Assembly (NCBI GenBank): GCA_025996865.1
Contig: BNTV01000121.1
Location: forward strand, 1-13,898
Source: Bacteroidia bacterium
GTDB lineage: Bacteria > Bacteroidota > Bacteroidia > Bacteroidales > Azobacteroidaceae
Length of the DNA stretch: 13,898 nt
Reading direction: 5' to 3'
Part shown: one piece after another, positions 5,920 to 12,805 of the stretch
Layout of the letters: each line of letters starts with the position of its first letter
Position numbering within the stretch: the first letter of the stretch is position 1
Translations under genes and position numbers: made by a program
Notes under the pieces: generated by a model
What the model saw: only the letters and a program-made list of their open reading frames with translations
What the model was told of the DNA's origin: nothing
Database searches by the model: none

Positions 5920-6721
5920 AAGCGCTAAACCCTCCGTCAATAGGAAGAATTGCACCGGTAATGAAACCGGCGGCGGCGGAACAGAGGAATTGAACTGCAC
6001 CATTCAACTCGGAGATATCGCCGAATCGTCCCATAGGTGTTTTCGCCAATACTTTTTTGCTTCTATCGGTCAGAGAACCATCCGGATTGATCAAAACCGC
6101 ACGGTTTTGGTCGCCGATGAAAAAGCCCGGTGCAATGGCATTTACGCGAATTCCTTCGCCGAATTTCAATGCCATTTCCGTAGCCAGCCATTGGGTGAAA
6201 ATATTGATGCCGGTTTTAGCAACCGAATAACCGGGAACACGCGTCAAAGCCGAATAAGTGGCCATCGAGGAAATATTGATGATACTACCCGTTTTTTGCT
6301 GCGCCATTACTTTTCCGAATGCCAGGCATGGGAGAACTGTTCCTTTCTGATTCAGGTTGATTACTTTGTCCCAATCTTCGATTTTCATGTCAAAAATAGT
6401 TTGACTCGGATCGAGTGTTGCGCCCGGAACGTTGCCACCGGCACAATTTATGAGGATATCAATGGTTTTCCACTTTTCAACGATTTTTTTTGCCGTTTCT
6501 TCCAGACTGTTCATATCCAAAACATTACACAGGAAACCGACAGCTATTCCTCCGGATGCTTTGATTTCATGTACGGCATTGTCTATGTTTTCTTGCCGGA
6601 TATCCAATACGGCAATTTTAGCTCCTGCTTGAGCCAAACTCTTGGATATGCTACCTCCGAGAACTCCTCCGGCGCCTGTAACTACGGCTACTTTTTCTTT
6701 AATACTAAACATACTATCCAT
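5906..6721 (-). CDS. SDR-family oxidoreductase, D-mannonate oxidoreductase-like
   Basis: A classical short-chain dehydrogenase/reductase of 271 residues from the ATG at 6721. It has the Rossmann glycine motif TGAGGVLGG (residues 15-23), NCAGG (92-96), the catalytic Ser in NISS (around 151-152) and YSVAK with Tyr165 and Lys169. The C-terminus GAILPIDGGFSAFSGV is typical. The long NAGG-x-PGATLDP insertion and FSLK-like start resemble SDRs annotated in Bacteroidota as D-mannonate oxidoreductase (fructuronate reductase); this is from memory and no uxuA or other uronate gene is nearby to support it. The frame is open back to an ATG at 6757, but a -7 box lies at 6755-6762, so 6721 is the better start. 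It stands alone, convergent with the glycosyltransferase gene. Confidence 0.8.
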   Translation of the reverse strand: MDSMFSIKEKVAVVTGAGGVLGGSISKSLAQAGAKIAVLDIRQENIDNAVHEIKASGGIAVGFLCNVLDMNSLEETAKKIVEKWKTIDILINCAGGNVPGATLDPSQTIFDMKIEDWDKVINLNQKGTVLPCLAFGKVMAQQKTGSIINISSMATYSALTRVPGYSVAKTGINIFTQWLATEMALKFGEGIRVNAIAPGFFIGDQNRAVLINPDGSLTDRSKKVLAKTPMGRFGDISELNGAVQFLCSAAAGFITGAILPIDGGFSAFSGV

Positions 6722-6754
6722 AATATAATAACTTTTTGCTCTTAAATAAGCACA

Positions 6755-6762
6755 CAAAGATA
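6755..6762 (-). promoter_or_regulatory. -7 box of the SDR gene promoter
   Basis: On the minus strand TATCTTTG fits TAnnTTTG, with TCTG 19 bp upstream as an imperfect -33. Predicted start of transcription is near 6748, about 27 nt before the ATG at 6721. This argues against the upstream ATG at 6757. Confidence 0.5.
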
Positions 6763-6863
6763 TAATTATTTTTATTAATTGCAGAAATCTAAGAGAAAAT
6801 TTTTATCTTTTTATTCGTTTATTTTGATGTTGTTTTTAAAATAAAGTTATTATTTAAAAAAAT

Positions 6864-7973
6864 TCAATACCATTTGAATAGCCTCAAACCGATAATAAAA
6901 CAAACAATTCCAAAAGTAGAAAGCGCTGCCGAAGGCATAAGAATCTCCATCCAACCGGCTCCTTCGTTAAAAATGCTGCGCATGCCATCGGCAAAAGCAG
7001 TCAAAGGCAGTACTTTAATAATGCCCATACTCCACTCCGGAAAATTATGGTAACTGAAAAAAATGCCCGATAAAATCATCATCGGCATCTGCACGGCGTT
7101 AATCCAACCTGTACCGACTTCTGTTTTGGAAGTATTGCAGGAAATCAATACGGCAATGCCCGTAAACCCAATATTTCCGGCCAAAAACAAAACGAGCAGG
7201 GCGCCGATATTCCCTTGAATCTGAATGCCGAATATGAGCCACGCAAAGAAGAAAAGTACCAACCCTTCGACGACGTTCATCAGGATTCGCACAAACATTA
7301 AGGCTATCAGGAAATTGGATTTTTTCATCGGGGTTGCAACCAAGCGCCTCAATAGTTTTTGCGAACGTTTTTCAATAATCGTGTAGCTGATTCCCCACAA
7401 AACCGAACTCATCACTCCGAACACAATTAAACCCGGAATGAGAAAATCAATGTAGCGGACGCCTTTCAATGTCAACGGAGAGATGGACGCATCATTGGCG
7501 ACAATGGTTTGTCCGGGCGATTTCAGCAGAGCGGAAAGCTTCATGTAAACCAATTGGGCCTGAGAATTATGCGGGTCGAAATAATAGCGGACTATTCCCA
7601 TCGAATCGGTAAGAATCACATCTGCTTCTCCTCGCTTCAATGCGATGATGGAAGCATCCCAATCACTCCGTATGAAATTAAACTCGGTATCGCCCAACGT
7701 CTGGTCTTGAATCTTCCAGGTCATCGCATTTTTCCCGCCGATTTCGTTGGAAGCAGTGTGAACTGCCAGAACAGAATCCAGTTTCGTTTGCTGTTCTCCG
7801 ACAAGCATAACCTGGAATTTGGAAACGGAATTTTGCGTAAAAGCAAGGCCTAAACCGATGGAAATCAGTACGGGGAAAATCATTCCCCAAAAAAGCACTT
7901 CCGGTTCGCGAATGGTCTCTAAGAAAGCCGAATAAGTGAGCCTGTATAATTGATTGTTTTTAAGATTTTTCAT
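6864..7973 (-). CDS. ABC-2 type transporter permease
   Basis: The 369-residue product has the ABC-2 permease architecture. One N-terminal helix (VLFWGMIFPVLISIGLGLAF) is followed by an extracytoplasmic domain of about 120 residues. Then come five hydrophobic segments starting at YIDFLIPGLIVFGVMSSVLWG, with the conserved block EKRSQKLLRRLVATPM between the second and third. The late helices include the MMILSGIFFSY...FPEW...LPLTAFADGMR pattern typical of the family. It would form the membrane channel of an exporter, probably as a dimer, powered by the ATPase encoded just upstream. The genes overlap by 14 bp, so they are one operon. Relatives export drugs, lipids, peptides or polysaccharides; the substrate is unknown. 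It appears full length. Confidence 0.9.
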   Translation of the reverse strand: MKNLKNNQLYRLTYSAFLETIREPEVLFWGMIFPVLISIGLGLAFTQNSVSKFQVMLVGEQQTKLDSVLAVHTASNEIGGKNAMTWKIQDQTLGDTEFNFIRSDWDASIIALKRGEADVILTDSMGIVRYYFDPHNSQAQLVYMKLSALLKSPGQTIVANDASISPLTLKGVRYIDFLIPGLIVFGVMSSVLWGISYTIIEKRSQKLLRRLVATPMKKSNFLIALMFVRILMNVVEGLVLFFFAWLIFGIQIQGNIGALLVLFLAGNIGFTGIAVLISCNTSKTEVGTGWINAVQMPMMILSGIFFSYHNFPEWSMGIIKVLPLTAFADGMRSIFNEGAGWMEILMPSAALSTFGIVCFIIGLRLFKWY

Positions 7974-8730
7974 TGGATGTATTCAGTTTATGGTGGAATT
8001 CTTCCGGACTATCACGTAGAGTTTTTCCCGTCAATTGGATAAATAATTCGTCCAAGTTGTGCGCATTCCCTTCCAGTAGTTCTTTTAAGTTTCCTTCTTT
8101 CAGTATTTTACCTTCATCGATAATGATAATGTAATCACAAAGCGACTCCGCTTCCTCCATGTAATGCGTGGTAAGAATCAAAGTTGTGTCGCCCTCGTCT
8201 TTCAAAGTTTTCAGGATATGCCACAAATCAAGTCTGGAATGAGGATCAAGTCCCGTAGTCGGCTCATCCAGAAAGAGAATTTGCGGTTTGTTCAGCAAAG
8301 CTACCGCCAAAGCCAAGCGTTGCCGCTGACCGCCCGAAAGCGTCCCGACCAGCGCTGTCAGCTTGCTTTCCAAGCCTGTCAATTCTACCACTTCACTCAC
8401 TCGCTTTTCATCCAGATTGAAAAAGCTGGCAAAGAGCAATAAAGTTTCCTGAACTTTTAATTTTTCCGTGAAACGCGTTTCCTGCAACGACAGACCGATT
8501 ATTTTCCGGAGTTCCGTTTCATGTTTTTTCCAGTTTTTACCTTGGATCAGTATTTCGCCGCTATCGGGATTTTTCAAGCCCTCCATCATTTCCACCAAAG
8601 TGGTTTTACCCGCGCCGTTAGGCCCCAGCAATCCGATAAACTCTCCCTGACGGATATGGAACGATATTCCGTTTACCGCGCGGACTTGTTTAAACGATTT
8701 AAAAACATTATTGACTTCTATTTGAAACAT
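7960..8730 (-). CDS. ABC transporter ATP-binding protein (ABC-2 exporter type)
   Basis: A 256-residue ATPase with all motifs intact: Walker A GPNGAGKTT (36-44), Q-loop Gln83, signature LSGGQ (131-135), Walker B ILFLDEP (151-157) followed by the D-loop, and switch His189 in TTHYMEEAE. The C-terminal tail of some 50 residues ending in NTSNEKS is usual for the CcmA/YadG-like exporter ATPases that pair with ABC-2 permeases. It hydrolyses ATP in the cytoplasm to drive the permease encoded next to it, whose start codon lies within its last codons. It is divergent from the tRNA-Val gene, with a gap of 67 bp; no clear -7 box was found for it in that gap. Confidence 0.93.
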   Translation of the reverse strand: MFQIEVNNVFKSFKQVRAVNGISFHIRQGEFIGLLGPNGAGKTTLVEMMEGLKNPDSGEILIQGKNWKKHETELRKIIGLSLQETRFTEKLKVQETLLLFASFFNLDEKRVSEVVELTGLESKLTALVGTLSGGQRQRLALAVALLNKPQILFLDEPTTGLDPHSRLDLWHILKTLKDEGDTTLILTTHYMEEAESLCDYIIIIDEGKILKEGNLKELLEGNAHNLDELFIQLTGKTLRDSPEEFHHKLNTSNEKS

Positions 8731-8754
8731 AAATTTTAAGAAAAGACATAAGAA

Positions 8755-8786
8755 TTTGTTAATTTGAAAACCTTGTTGTATATTTG
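8755..8786 (+). promoter_or_regulatory. Promoter of tRNA-Val with both -33 and -7 boxes
   Basis: TTTG at 8755-8758 and TATATTTG at 8779-8786 are separated by exactly 20 bp, the textbook Bacteroidota sigma-A arrangement. Transcription would begin near 8793, about 5 nt before the mature tRNA. It is the best promoter in the window and serves as the yardstick for the others. Confidence 0.75.
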
Positions 8787-8797
8787 CAAACCGTTAG

Positions 8798-8872
8798 GAA
8801 TTGTTAGCTCAGTTGGTTCAGAGCGCTGCCTTGACAGGGCAGAGGTCGCCGGTTCGAGCCCGGCACAGTTCA
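8798..8872 (+). tRNA. tRNA-Val (anticodon GAC)
   Basis: A complete cloverleaf can be folded by hand. The acceptor stem GAATTGT pairs with ACAGTTC (one T-G wobble). The D arm begins TAGCTCAGTTGG. The anticodon stem CTGCC/GGCAG encloses TTGACAG, giving anticodon GAC at 8833-8835. The T arm is GCCGG-TTCGAGC-CCGGC. The discriminator is A at 8872. CCA is not encoded. Seven Ts follow directly (8874-8880) and may end transcription. A strong promoter precedes it. GAC reads GUC and GUU valine codons. Confidence 0.93.
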
Positions 8873-9005
8873 CTTTTTTTATCCTGACTTTATACATAAA
8901 TCTCATTGTTTTTTTGCGTACAAAGATAAATAAATTTTTGCATACGCAGTTTGGAATTTATTCTTTATAAAAAATTTCTTCAGCCAAAGTTACGGAATTT
9001 TTGAT

Positions 9006-9013
9006 TAATTTTG
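9006..9013 (+). promoter_or_regulatory. Possible -7 box upstream of the msrA fragment
   Basis: TAATTTTG fits TAnnTTTG and would start transcription near 9020, about 16 nt before the ATG at 9036. No -33 TTTG is found at the right spacing. If real, it now drives the oxidoreductase gene through the msrA fragment. Confidence 0.35.
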
Positions 9014-9035
9014 GACTGTATTTAAACAAAGGGTT

Positions 9036-9287
9036 ATGAATAACAACGAAAACATACACAAATCCTGTTTTGCCTCCGGCTGCTTCCGGGGGACGGAGTA
9101 TTGGTTTATGAAAGCGCCGGGCGTCAAAGTGACAACCGTTGGTTTTATGTGCGGAACGGTTGATAATCCTGCTTATCAGCAAGTCAAGACGGGAACGACC
9201 GGACATCTGGAATGTGTTGAAGTGGAATACGATACAGGCAAGACAAGTTATGAGAATCTGCTGACGATGAACAAATTATACAATTAG
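9036..9287 (+). pseudogene. msrA: Truncated peptide methionine sulfoxide reductase A (N-terminal fragment)
   Basis: The 83-residue frame matches only the first half of MsrA, which reduces methionine-S-sulfoxide in proteins. Visible are SGCFRGTEYWF with the catalytic Cys16, PGVK-TTVGF, GTVDNPAYQQV, and TGTTGH-E-VEVEYD with the conserved Glu59. After SYENLL, where intact enzymes continue for roughly another 80-100 residues (FF-IHDPTQ and the resolving-cysteine tail), the frame runs into an unrelated MNKLYN and stops. The Trp of the GCFW motif, which lines the methyl pocket, is Arg18 here, and an extra Cys39 replaces a Gly. Truncation plus loss of that Trp indicates a decayed or non-enzymatic remnant. 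It lies 4 bp before the oxidoreductase ATG, so a deletion probably joined the two. Confidence 0.75.
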
Positions 9288-9291
9288 TAAT

Positions 9292-10662
9292 ATGGAAAGA
9301 CGAAATTTTTTAAAAAACACATTGGCCGGAGCAGCTATTTTGAGCGCTCCTTCTTTTGCCCATGGCGGTTTGTCGGGGATATTCGGGCAACAGGCGCCGA
9401 GTAATAAGGTAAAAGTTGCACTTATCGGTTGCCGCAATCAGGGGTGGGCCAACCTCAGCACCTTTTTACAATACCCCGGAGTGGAATGTGTATCGCTTTG
9501 TGATATCGACGACGAATGGCTCAACAAACGGGCGGAGGAAGTGGAAAAAAAATCCGGCAAAAAGCCGGCGCAGTTGGTCAAAGATTGGCGCAGAGTCATC
9601 GACAACAAAGATGTGGACGTGGTGATTATCGGTACGCCCGACCATTGGCATTGCCTGCCCATGATATTCGCCTGCGAAGCTGGGAAGGATGTCTATGTGG
9701 AAAAACCACTTTCCAACACCATCGAAGAATGTAATTTGATGGTAAAAGCCGCCCGCAAATACAACCGCATCGTGCAAGTGGGACAATGGCAACGCAGCGA
9801 CCCGCATTGGGATGAAGCTGCTGCATTCGTACAAAGCGGCAAATTGGGACATGTGCGCACCGTAAAAGTGTGGGCTTACCAAACCAGCAAATGGACTTTG
9901 CCCGTAGTGCCAGATTCCACTCCTCCCGCCGGCGTAGATTATGAGATGTGGCTTGGTCCCGCTCCCAAACGCCCGTACAACGAAAATCGTTTTCATTATA
10001 ATTTCCGTTTCTTCTGGGATTATGCCGGCGGTCTGACGGCCGACTGGGGCGTACACTTGTTGGATTATGCCCTCAAAGGAATGAATGTCGGCTTGCCATC
10101 TTACGTCTATGGAGCCGGCGGCAAATTTGCTTATCCCGACGATGCGATGGAAACACCCGACACCCTGATGGCCACATTCAAATACCCGGATTTCAATATC
10201 GTATGGGACCACGCTTGCGGTATCGGCGCCGGAACGTTCGACCGTCCCGAAGGACTTGCCTTTTTCGGCGAAAACGGCACACTGATTCTCACGCGGGCAG
10301 GTTGGGAAGTTCGTCCGGAAATGCACAACCGGGGACGGAGTTTTCCCTATTGTTATCCCTGCGATACCGAACGCAAACCGGAAGCGGCTCGTATGGAAGC
10401 TGTTGCCTGGCAGAAGGGCAATAACAAAGGTTTGTACAACCATGTCGGTAATTTGCTCGATTGCATCAAAACACGCCAATTACCCAATTGCGATATCGCT
10501 ATCGGTGCGGAAGTAGCCAAGCTAAGTCACCTCGCGAACATCTCCAGCCGCGTAGGAAAAGCGCTTACTTGGGACAATACAACACAAACGTTCAACGACA
10601 AAAAAGCGAATGAATTGATAAAAGCGCATTACCGCACACCGTGGAAATTGCCGAAATTATAA
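9292..10662 (+). CDS. Tat-exported Gfo/Idh/MocA-family oxidoreductase
   Basis: A 456-residue NAD(P)-dependent oxidoreductase-fold protein. It begins MERRNFLKN, a twin-arginine motif (Arg3-Arg4) with a hydrophobic region to about residue 24, so it should be folded in the cytoplasm and exported by Tat. The Rossmann domain starts at KVKVALIGCRNQGW (glycine motif 46-51). The family signature EKPL is at 137-140 and the second domain has DWGVHLLDYA with His255. Bacteroidota have many such exported paralogues that act on sugars or glycans, including some glycosidases of family GH109; the substrate cannot be read from sequence. The gene is noticeably more GC-rich than its neighbours. It directly follows the truncated msrA and seems complete. 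Confidence 0.87.
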   Translation: MERRNFLKNTLAGAAILSAPSFAHGGLSGIFGQQAPSNKVKVALIGCRNQGWANLSTFLQYPGVECVSLCDIDDEWLNKRAEEVEKKSGKKPAQLVKDWRRVIDNKDVDVVIIGTPDHWHCLPMIFACEAGKDVYVEKPLSNTIEECNLMVKAARKYNRIVQVGQWQRSDPHWDEAAAFVQSGKLGHVRTVKVWAYQTSKWTLPVVPDSTPPAGVDYEMWLGPAPKRPYNENRFHYNFRFFWDYAGGLTADWGVHLLDYALKGMNVGLPSYVYGAGGKFAYPDDAMETPDTLMATFKYPDFNIVWDHACGIGAGTFDRPEGLAFFGENGTLILTRAGWEVRPEMHNRGRSFPYCYPCDTERKPEAARMEAVAWQKGNNKGLYNHVGNLLDCIKTRQLPNCDIAIGAEVAKLSHLANISSRVGKALTWDNTTQTFNDKKANELIKAHYRTPWKLPKL

Positions 10663-10697
10663 ACAGCAAGATCCAAATTTTTTGCCATTTATTGAGG

Positions 10698-10871
10698 TCA
10701 TAAACTTTCCGATAATATTTTCTTTACCGGCAAGAAAAACCGTTCGAGCAGCGAAATATCTTCCGTGATAATGTCCGCTTGCCCCTGCATGTTGGGTAAA
10801 TCGCGCAAAATACCATACTCGTTGTCCGGAAAATTCTCCAATGGGCATAGTGGGGAAAAGATTTTGCCATA
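10698..10871 (-). pseudogene. Remnant of a HlyD-family secretion adaptor (C-terminus, internal deletion)
   Basis: A minus-strand frame, closed by TGA at 10700-10698, reads ENFPDNEYGILR, then LPNMQGQADIITED and SLLERFFLPVKKIL. From memory, both blocks occur near the C-terminus of Bacteroidota HlyD-type adaptors of peptide/bacteriocin ABC exporters. There, however, the PDNEYG(V/M)LRG strand is followed by about 30-40 residues (SISLVP...LP.GL-TNYGK) before the MQG-ADIITED-LLERF end. Here the two are fused, so an internal deletion is likely, and everything upstream of the first block is missing too. No start codon fits. It begins immediately after the stop of the chimeric lipoprotein ORF. Not expressed as a working protein, as far as can be seen. 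Confidence 0.6.
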
Positions 10872-11474
10872 TTACTTTTTTATAACCGCTATCCCGTTTT
10901 TAGTCAGCCCCTCGGCACTTATATCTATCTTTTGCCCCGAGCCGGTATTGAAAAAACGAACAGATGCTTTGCCCGCTTCATCCGTTTTTACATTCGGATT
11001 CCAATACAGTGTGCGTTGATGTTCTGAGCCGTCTAACAGGGTGTCTTCCAAGTTCGTCTGATTGCCAAAGAAATCTTTGACTGCCGAATAGCCTTCAAAA
11101 GTGGTGTAGCGGGCGCCGGAAACATTTCGCATCACGTAATTATCGAAAGGATAAATATAAATGGGAATGTGGTGGTTGCCGAAATCATCGGTTTTGTCGA
11201 AGCCGGAAATGACTATTTTTTCAACCTCCATTCTGTTTTCTTTGATAAAATTATGTTTATCTTCTTCATTCATATCAAAAAAAACGGGATCAATTGCATA
11301 GTAAGCATCTATCATACAAGCGCAAGTTTCTTTTGCTGCAATACTGTCATATCCTGCTGCAATCATTACAGAAGTGCAAGAAATAATGTTTATGTCCCTG
11401 TACTTATTGTATGAATCGGCTAACTCTTGATTTGTTGTTGTTTTGTTACATCCGATAAAAAAACAAAAAAACAA
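10872..11474 (-). CDS. Chimeric lipoprotein-like ORF with MG2/TonB-plug-type C-terminal tail (probably decayed)
   Basis: The frame from the TTG at 11474 encodes 200 residues beginning FFCFFIGCNK, which reads as the end of a lipoprotein signal (lipobox Cys9), but no proper start codon is present. In frame it opens back only to an ATT at 11513. Residues 10-88 contain several cysteines (SCTSVM, TCACM) and resemble nothing I can name. From about residue 89 the sequence switches to a pattern I know from the C-terminus of large Bacteroidota MG2-domain/TonB-plug outer-surface proteins: IPIYIYP, GARYTTFEGYS, RTLYWNPNVKTDEAGKASVRFFN, ISAEGLTKNG. A 110-residue tail without its parent domain suggests a fusion by deletion. 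It sits between rpsN and the HlyD remnant. Confidence 0.5.
   Translation of the reverse strand: MFFCFFIGCNKTTTNQELADSYNKYRDINIISCTSVMIAAGYDSIAAKETCACMIDAYYAIDPVFFDMNEEDKHNFIKENRMEVEKIVISGFDKTDDFGNHHIPIYIYPFDNYVMRNVSGARYTTFEGYSAVKDFFGNQTNLEDTLLDGSEHQRTLYWNPNVKTDEAGKASVRFFNTGSGQKIDISAEGLTKNGIAVIKK
11457..11471 (-). repeat. Two 7-nt homopolymer tracts (T7-G-T7) in the signal-peptide region
   Basis: On the minus strand seven Ts, one G and seven more Ts lie directly before the lipobox codons of the chimeric ORF. The other frame upstream (SREKIGRYFLSACFFVFLS) also looks like a signal peptide, so a one-base slip in either tract would join a different N-terminus to the same body. Confidence 0.5.
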
Positions 11475-11553
11475 GCAGAAAGAAAATATCTTCCAATTTT
11501 CTCCCTGCTCAATTTATATACAGCACAAGCTATACCGCCTATGCACAAAAGTC

Positions 11554-11823
11554 TTACCAACTTGCTTTCTTCACTCCCGGTATCAACCCTTGTGAAGCCA
11601 TTTCCCGCAACTGAATACGAGAAATACCGAACTGGCGAACGTATCCTTTCGGACGGCCTGTAATTTTGCAACGGTTGTGCAAACGAACAGGTGACGCATT
11701 TTTAGGCAAAGCCTGCAATGCTTCATAGTTACCTTCCTTCTTCAGTTGCGCTCTTTTTTCGGCATACTTGGCAACTAATTTCGCCCGTTTTACCTCACGG
11801 GCTTTCATTGATTCTTTAGCCAT
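11554..11823 (-). CDS. rpsN: 30S ribosomal protein S14
   Basis: The 89-residue protein is the zinc-free form of S14 (no CxxC pairs): [41 protein letters not shown], then [18 protein letters not shown]. It binds 16S rRNA in the 30S head. It follows rplE by 3 bp in the usual order. Normally rpsH comes next; here the block ends and unrelated remnants follow. Confidence 0.96.
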   Translation of the reverse strand: MAKESMKAREVKRAKLVAKYAEKRAQLKKEGNYEALQALPKNASPVRLHNRCKITGRPKGYVRQFGISRIQLREMASQGLIPGVKKASW

Positions 11824-11826
11824 ATC

Positions 11827-12384
11827 TTACTCTTTTTTAGCGTTTTTAAAAGGTAATCCAAACTCCCTCAACAGGGCGTAACCTTCTTCGTCTGTCCGTG
11901 CAGAAGTTACGAAGGTAATGTTCATTCCCAATATTTTTATAATATTGTCGATATTTATTTCAGGGAAAATGATTTGTTCCTGAATACCAAGTGTATAATT
12001 ACCTCTTCCATCCAACTTGCCTTCAATACCTTTGAAGTCGCGGATACGCGGCAAAGCTACACGCACCAAGCGTTCAAGAAATTCGTACATTTGTTCGCGG
12101 CGCAAGGTAACCATCGCTCCGATAGGCATTTTCCGGCGCAGTTTGAAATTCGAAATATCTTTTCTCGAAACCGTTGCTACGGCTTTCTGTCCTGTAATCG
12201 TTGTCAGTTCCTGAACAGCAACATCGACTATTTTTTTGTCTGCTACTGCTATTCCCAAACCTTGGTTGATTACTATCTTTTTCAATACCGGAACCTGCAT
12301 AACGGAAGTATAACTAAATTCCTTAATCAATGCAGGAACGATTCTTTCCTGATATTCTTTTTTGAGATTTGCTGTATTGCTCAT
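11827..12384 (-). CDS. rplE: 50S ribosomal protein L5
   Basis: A full-length 185-residue L5, which binds 5S rRNA and contacts the P-site tRNA. Seen are the [13 protein letters not shown] start, [42 protein letters not shown], and the C-terminal GITFVTSA-type segment (here [15 protein letters not shown]) with LLREFGLPF. The start ATG shares its A with the rplX stop codon, so the two are translationally coupled. Confidence 0.97.
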   Translation of the reverse strand: MSNTANLKKEYQERIVPALIKEFSYTSVMQVPVLKKIVINQGLGIAVADKKIVDVAVQELTTITGQKAVATVSRKDISNFKLRRKMPIGAMVTLRREQMYEFLERLVRVALPRIRDFKGIEGKLDGRGNYTLGIQEQIIFPEINIDNIIKILGMNITFVTSARTDEEGYALLREFGLPFKNAKKE

Positions 12385-12704
12385 TATTTAATTTCCTCCC
12401 CTGATTTTTTAGAATAACGGACCAACACTCCTTTTGAACCTTTTTTGCGACCGATACGAGTCGGTTTTCCGCTCTTCGGGTCCAACACATTCAAGTTTGA
12501 AATATGAACGGGAGCTTCTTTTTTCTGGAATCCTCCCTGAGGACTCTTTGCATTCGGTTTAGTGGCTTTCGAAACCATGTTAACCCCTTCGACAAGTGCA
12601 CGTTGTTTTTCGATATAAACTTTCAGGACGCGACCTGTTTTGCCTTTGTCTTCGCCGGTATTAACGTAAACCGTGTCTCCTTTTTTAATATGTAATTTAC
12701 TCAT
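12384..12704 (-). CDS. rplX: 50S ribosomal protein L24
   Basis: The 106-residue protein begins [29 protein letters not shown], the KOW motif of L24, an early assembly protein that binds 23S rRNA. NPQGGF-type segment ([18 protein letters not shown]) and KPTRIGRK follow. It precedes rplE with a 1-bp overlap. Upstream, rplN is unusually far away because of the heptamer repeats. Confidence 0.96.
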   Translation of the reverse strand: MSKLHIKKGDTVYVNTGEDKGKTGRVLKVYIEKQRALVEGVNMVSKATKPNAKSPQGGFQKKEAPVHISNLNVLDPKSGKPTRIGRKKGSKGVLVRYSKKSGEEIK

Positions 12705-12710
12705 AACTTT

Positions 12711-12745
12711 ACGAATTACGAATTACGAATTACGAATTACGAATT
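12711..12745. repeat. Tandem heptamer array ACGAATT x5
   Basis: Five perfect copies of ACGAATT (AATTCGT on the other strand) run from 12711 to 12745, immediately before the rplX start codon on the minus strand. Such heptamer microsatellites occur between genes in Bacteroidota, but rarely inside a ribosomal protein operon. Confidence 0.9.
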
Positions 12746-12767
12746 GCTTTGCTATGCTCACAATGAC
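12743..12767 (-). repeat. REP-like interspersed element between the two heptamer arrays
   Basis: On the minus strand the stretch reads GTCATTGTGAGCATAGCAAA followed by GCAAT. It closely resembles the widespread short element GTCATTGCGAGC...AGC-AAGCAATC known from intergenic DNA of several bacterial groups (from memory). It sits exactly between the ACGAATT and ATTCTCA arrays. Confidence 0.5.
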
Positions 12768-12770
12768 ATA

Positions 12771-12805
12771 ATTCTCAATTCTCAATTCTCAATTATTAAT
12801 TCTCA
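12771..12805. repeat. Tandem heptamer array ATTCTCA (3 perfect, 2 degenerate copies)
   Basis: Three perfect ATTCTCA units (12771-12791) are followed by ATTATTA and ATTCTCA. On the minus strand the unit is TGAGAAT, and the stop codon of rplN (TGA, 12805-12803) is the first three bases of the first unit, so the array abuts or grew out of the gene end. Confidence 0.85.

Noticed and set aside
5795..6745. 316-codon plus-strand frame opposite the SDR gene
   Set aside because: The minus-strand frame has all SDR motifs; the plus frame is rich in Cys, His and Arg and is a shadow.
8921..8928. Minus-strand TATCTTTG resembling a -7 box beyond the tRNA
   Set aside because: It points back over the tRNA with no gene to serve and no -33 partner; probably chance in AT-rich DNA.
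8764..8970. 68-codon plus-strand frame over the tRNA
   Set aside because: It reads through tRNA-Val and its promoter; a protein here is implausible.
9466..10479. 337-codon minus-strand frame opposite the oxidoreductase gene
   Set aside because: It mirrors a GC-richer, clearly recognisable Gfo/Idh/MocA gene on the plus strand and has no recognisable domain; long antisense frames are expected there.
11420..11671. 83-codon minus-strand frame crossing the rpsN end
   Set aside because: Its first half is the shifted frame of rpsN; only its last part (a signal-peptide-like stretch) is interesting and is treated under the T7 tract finding.
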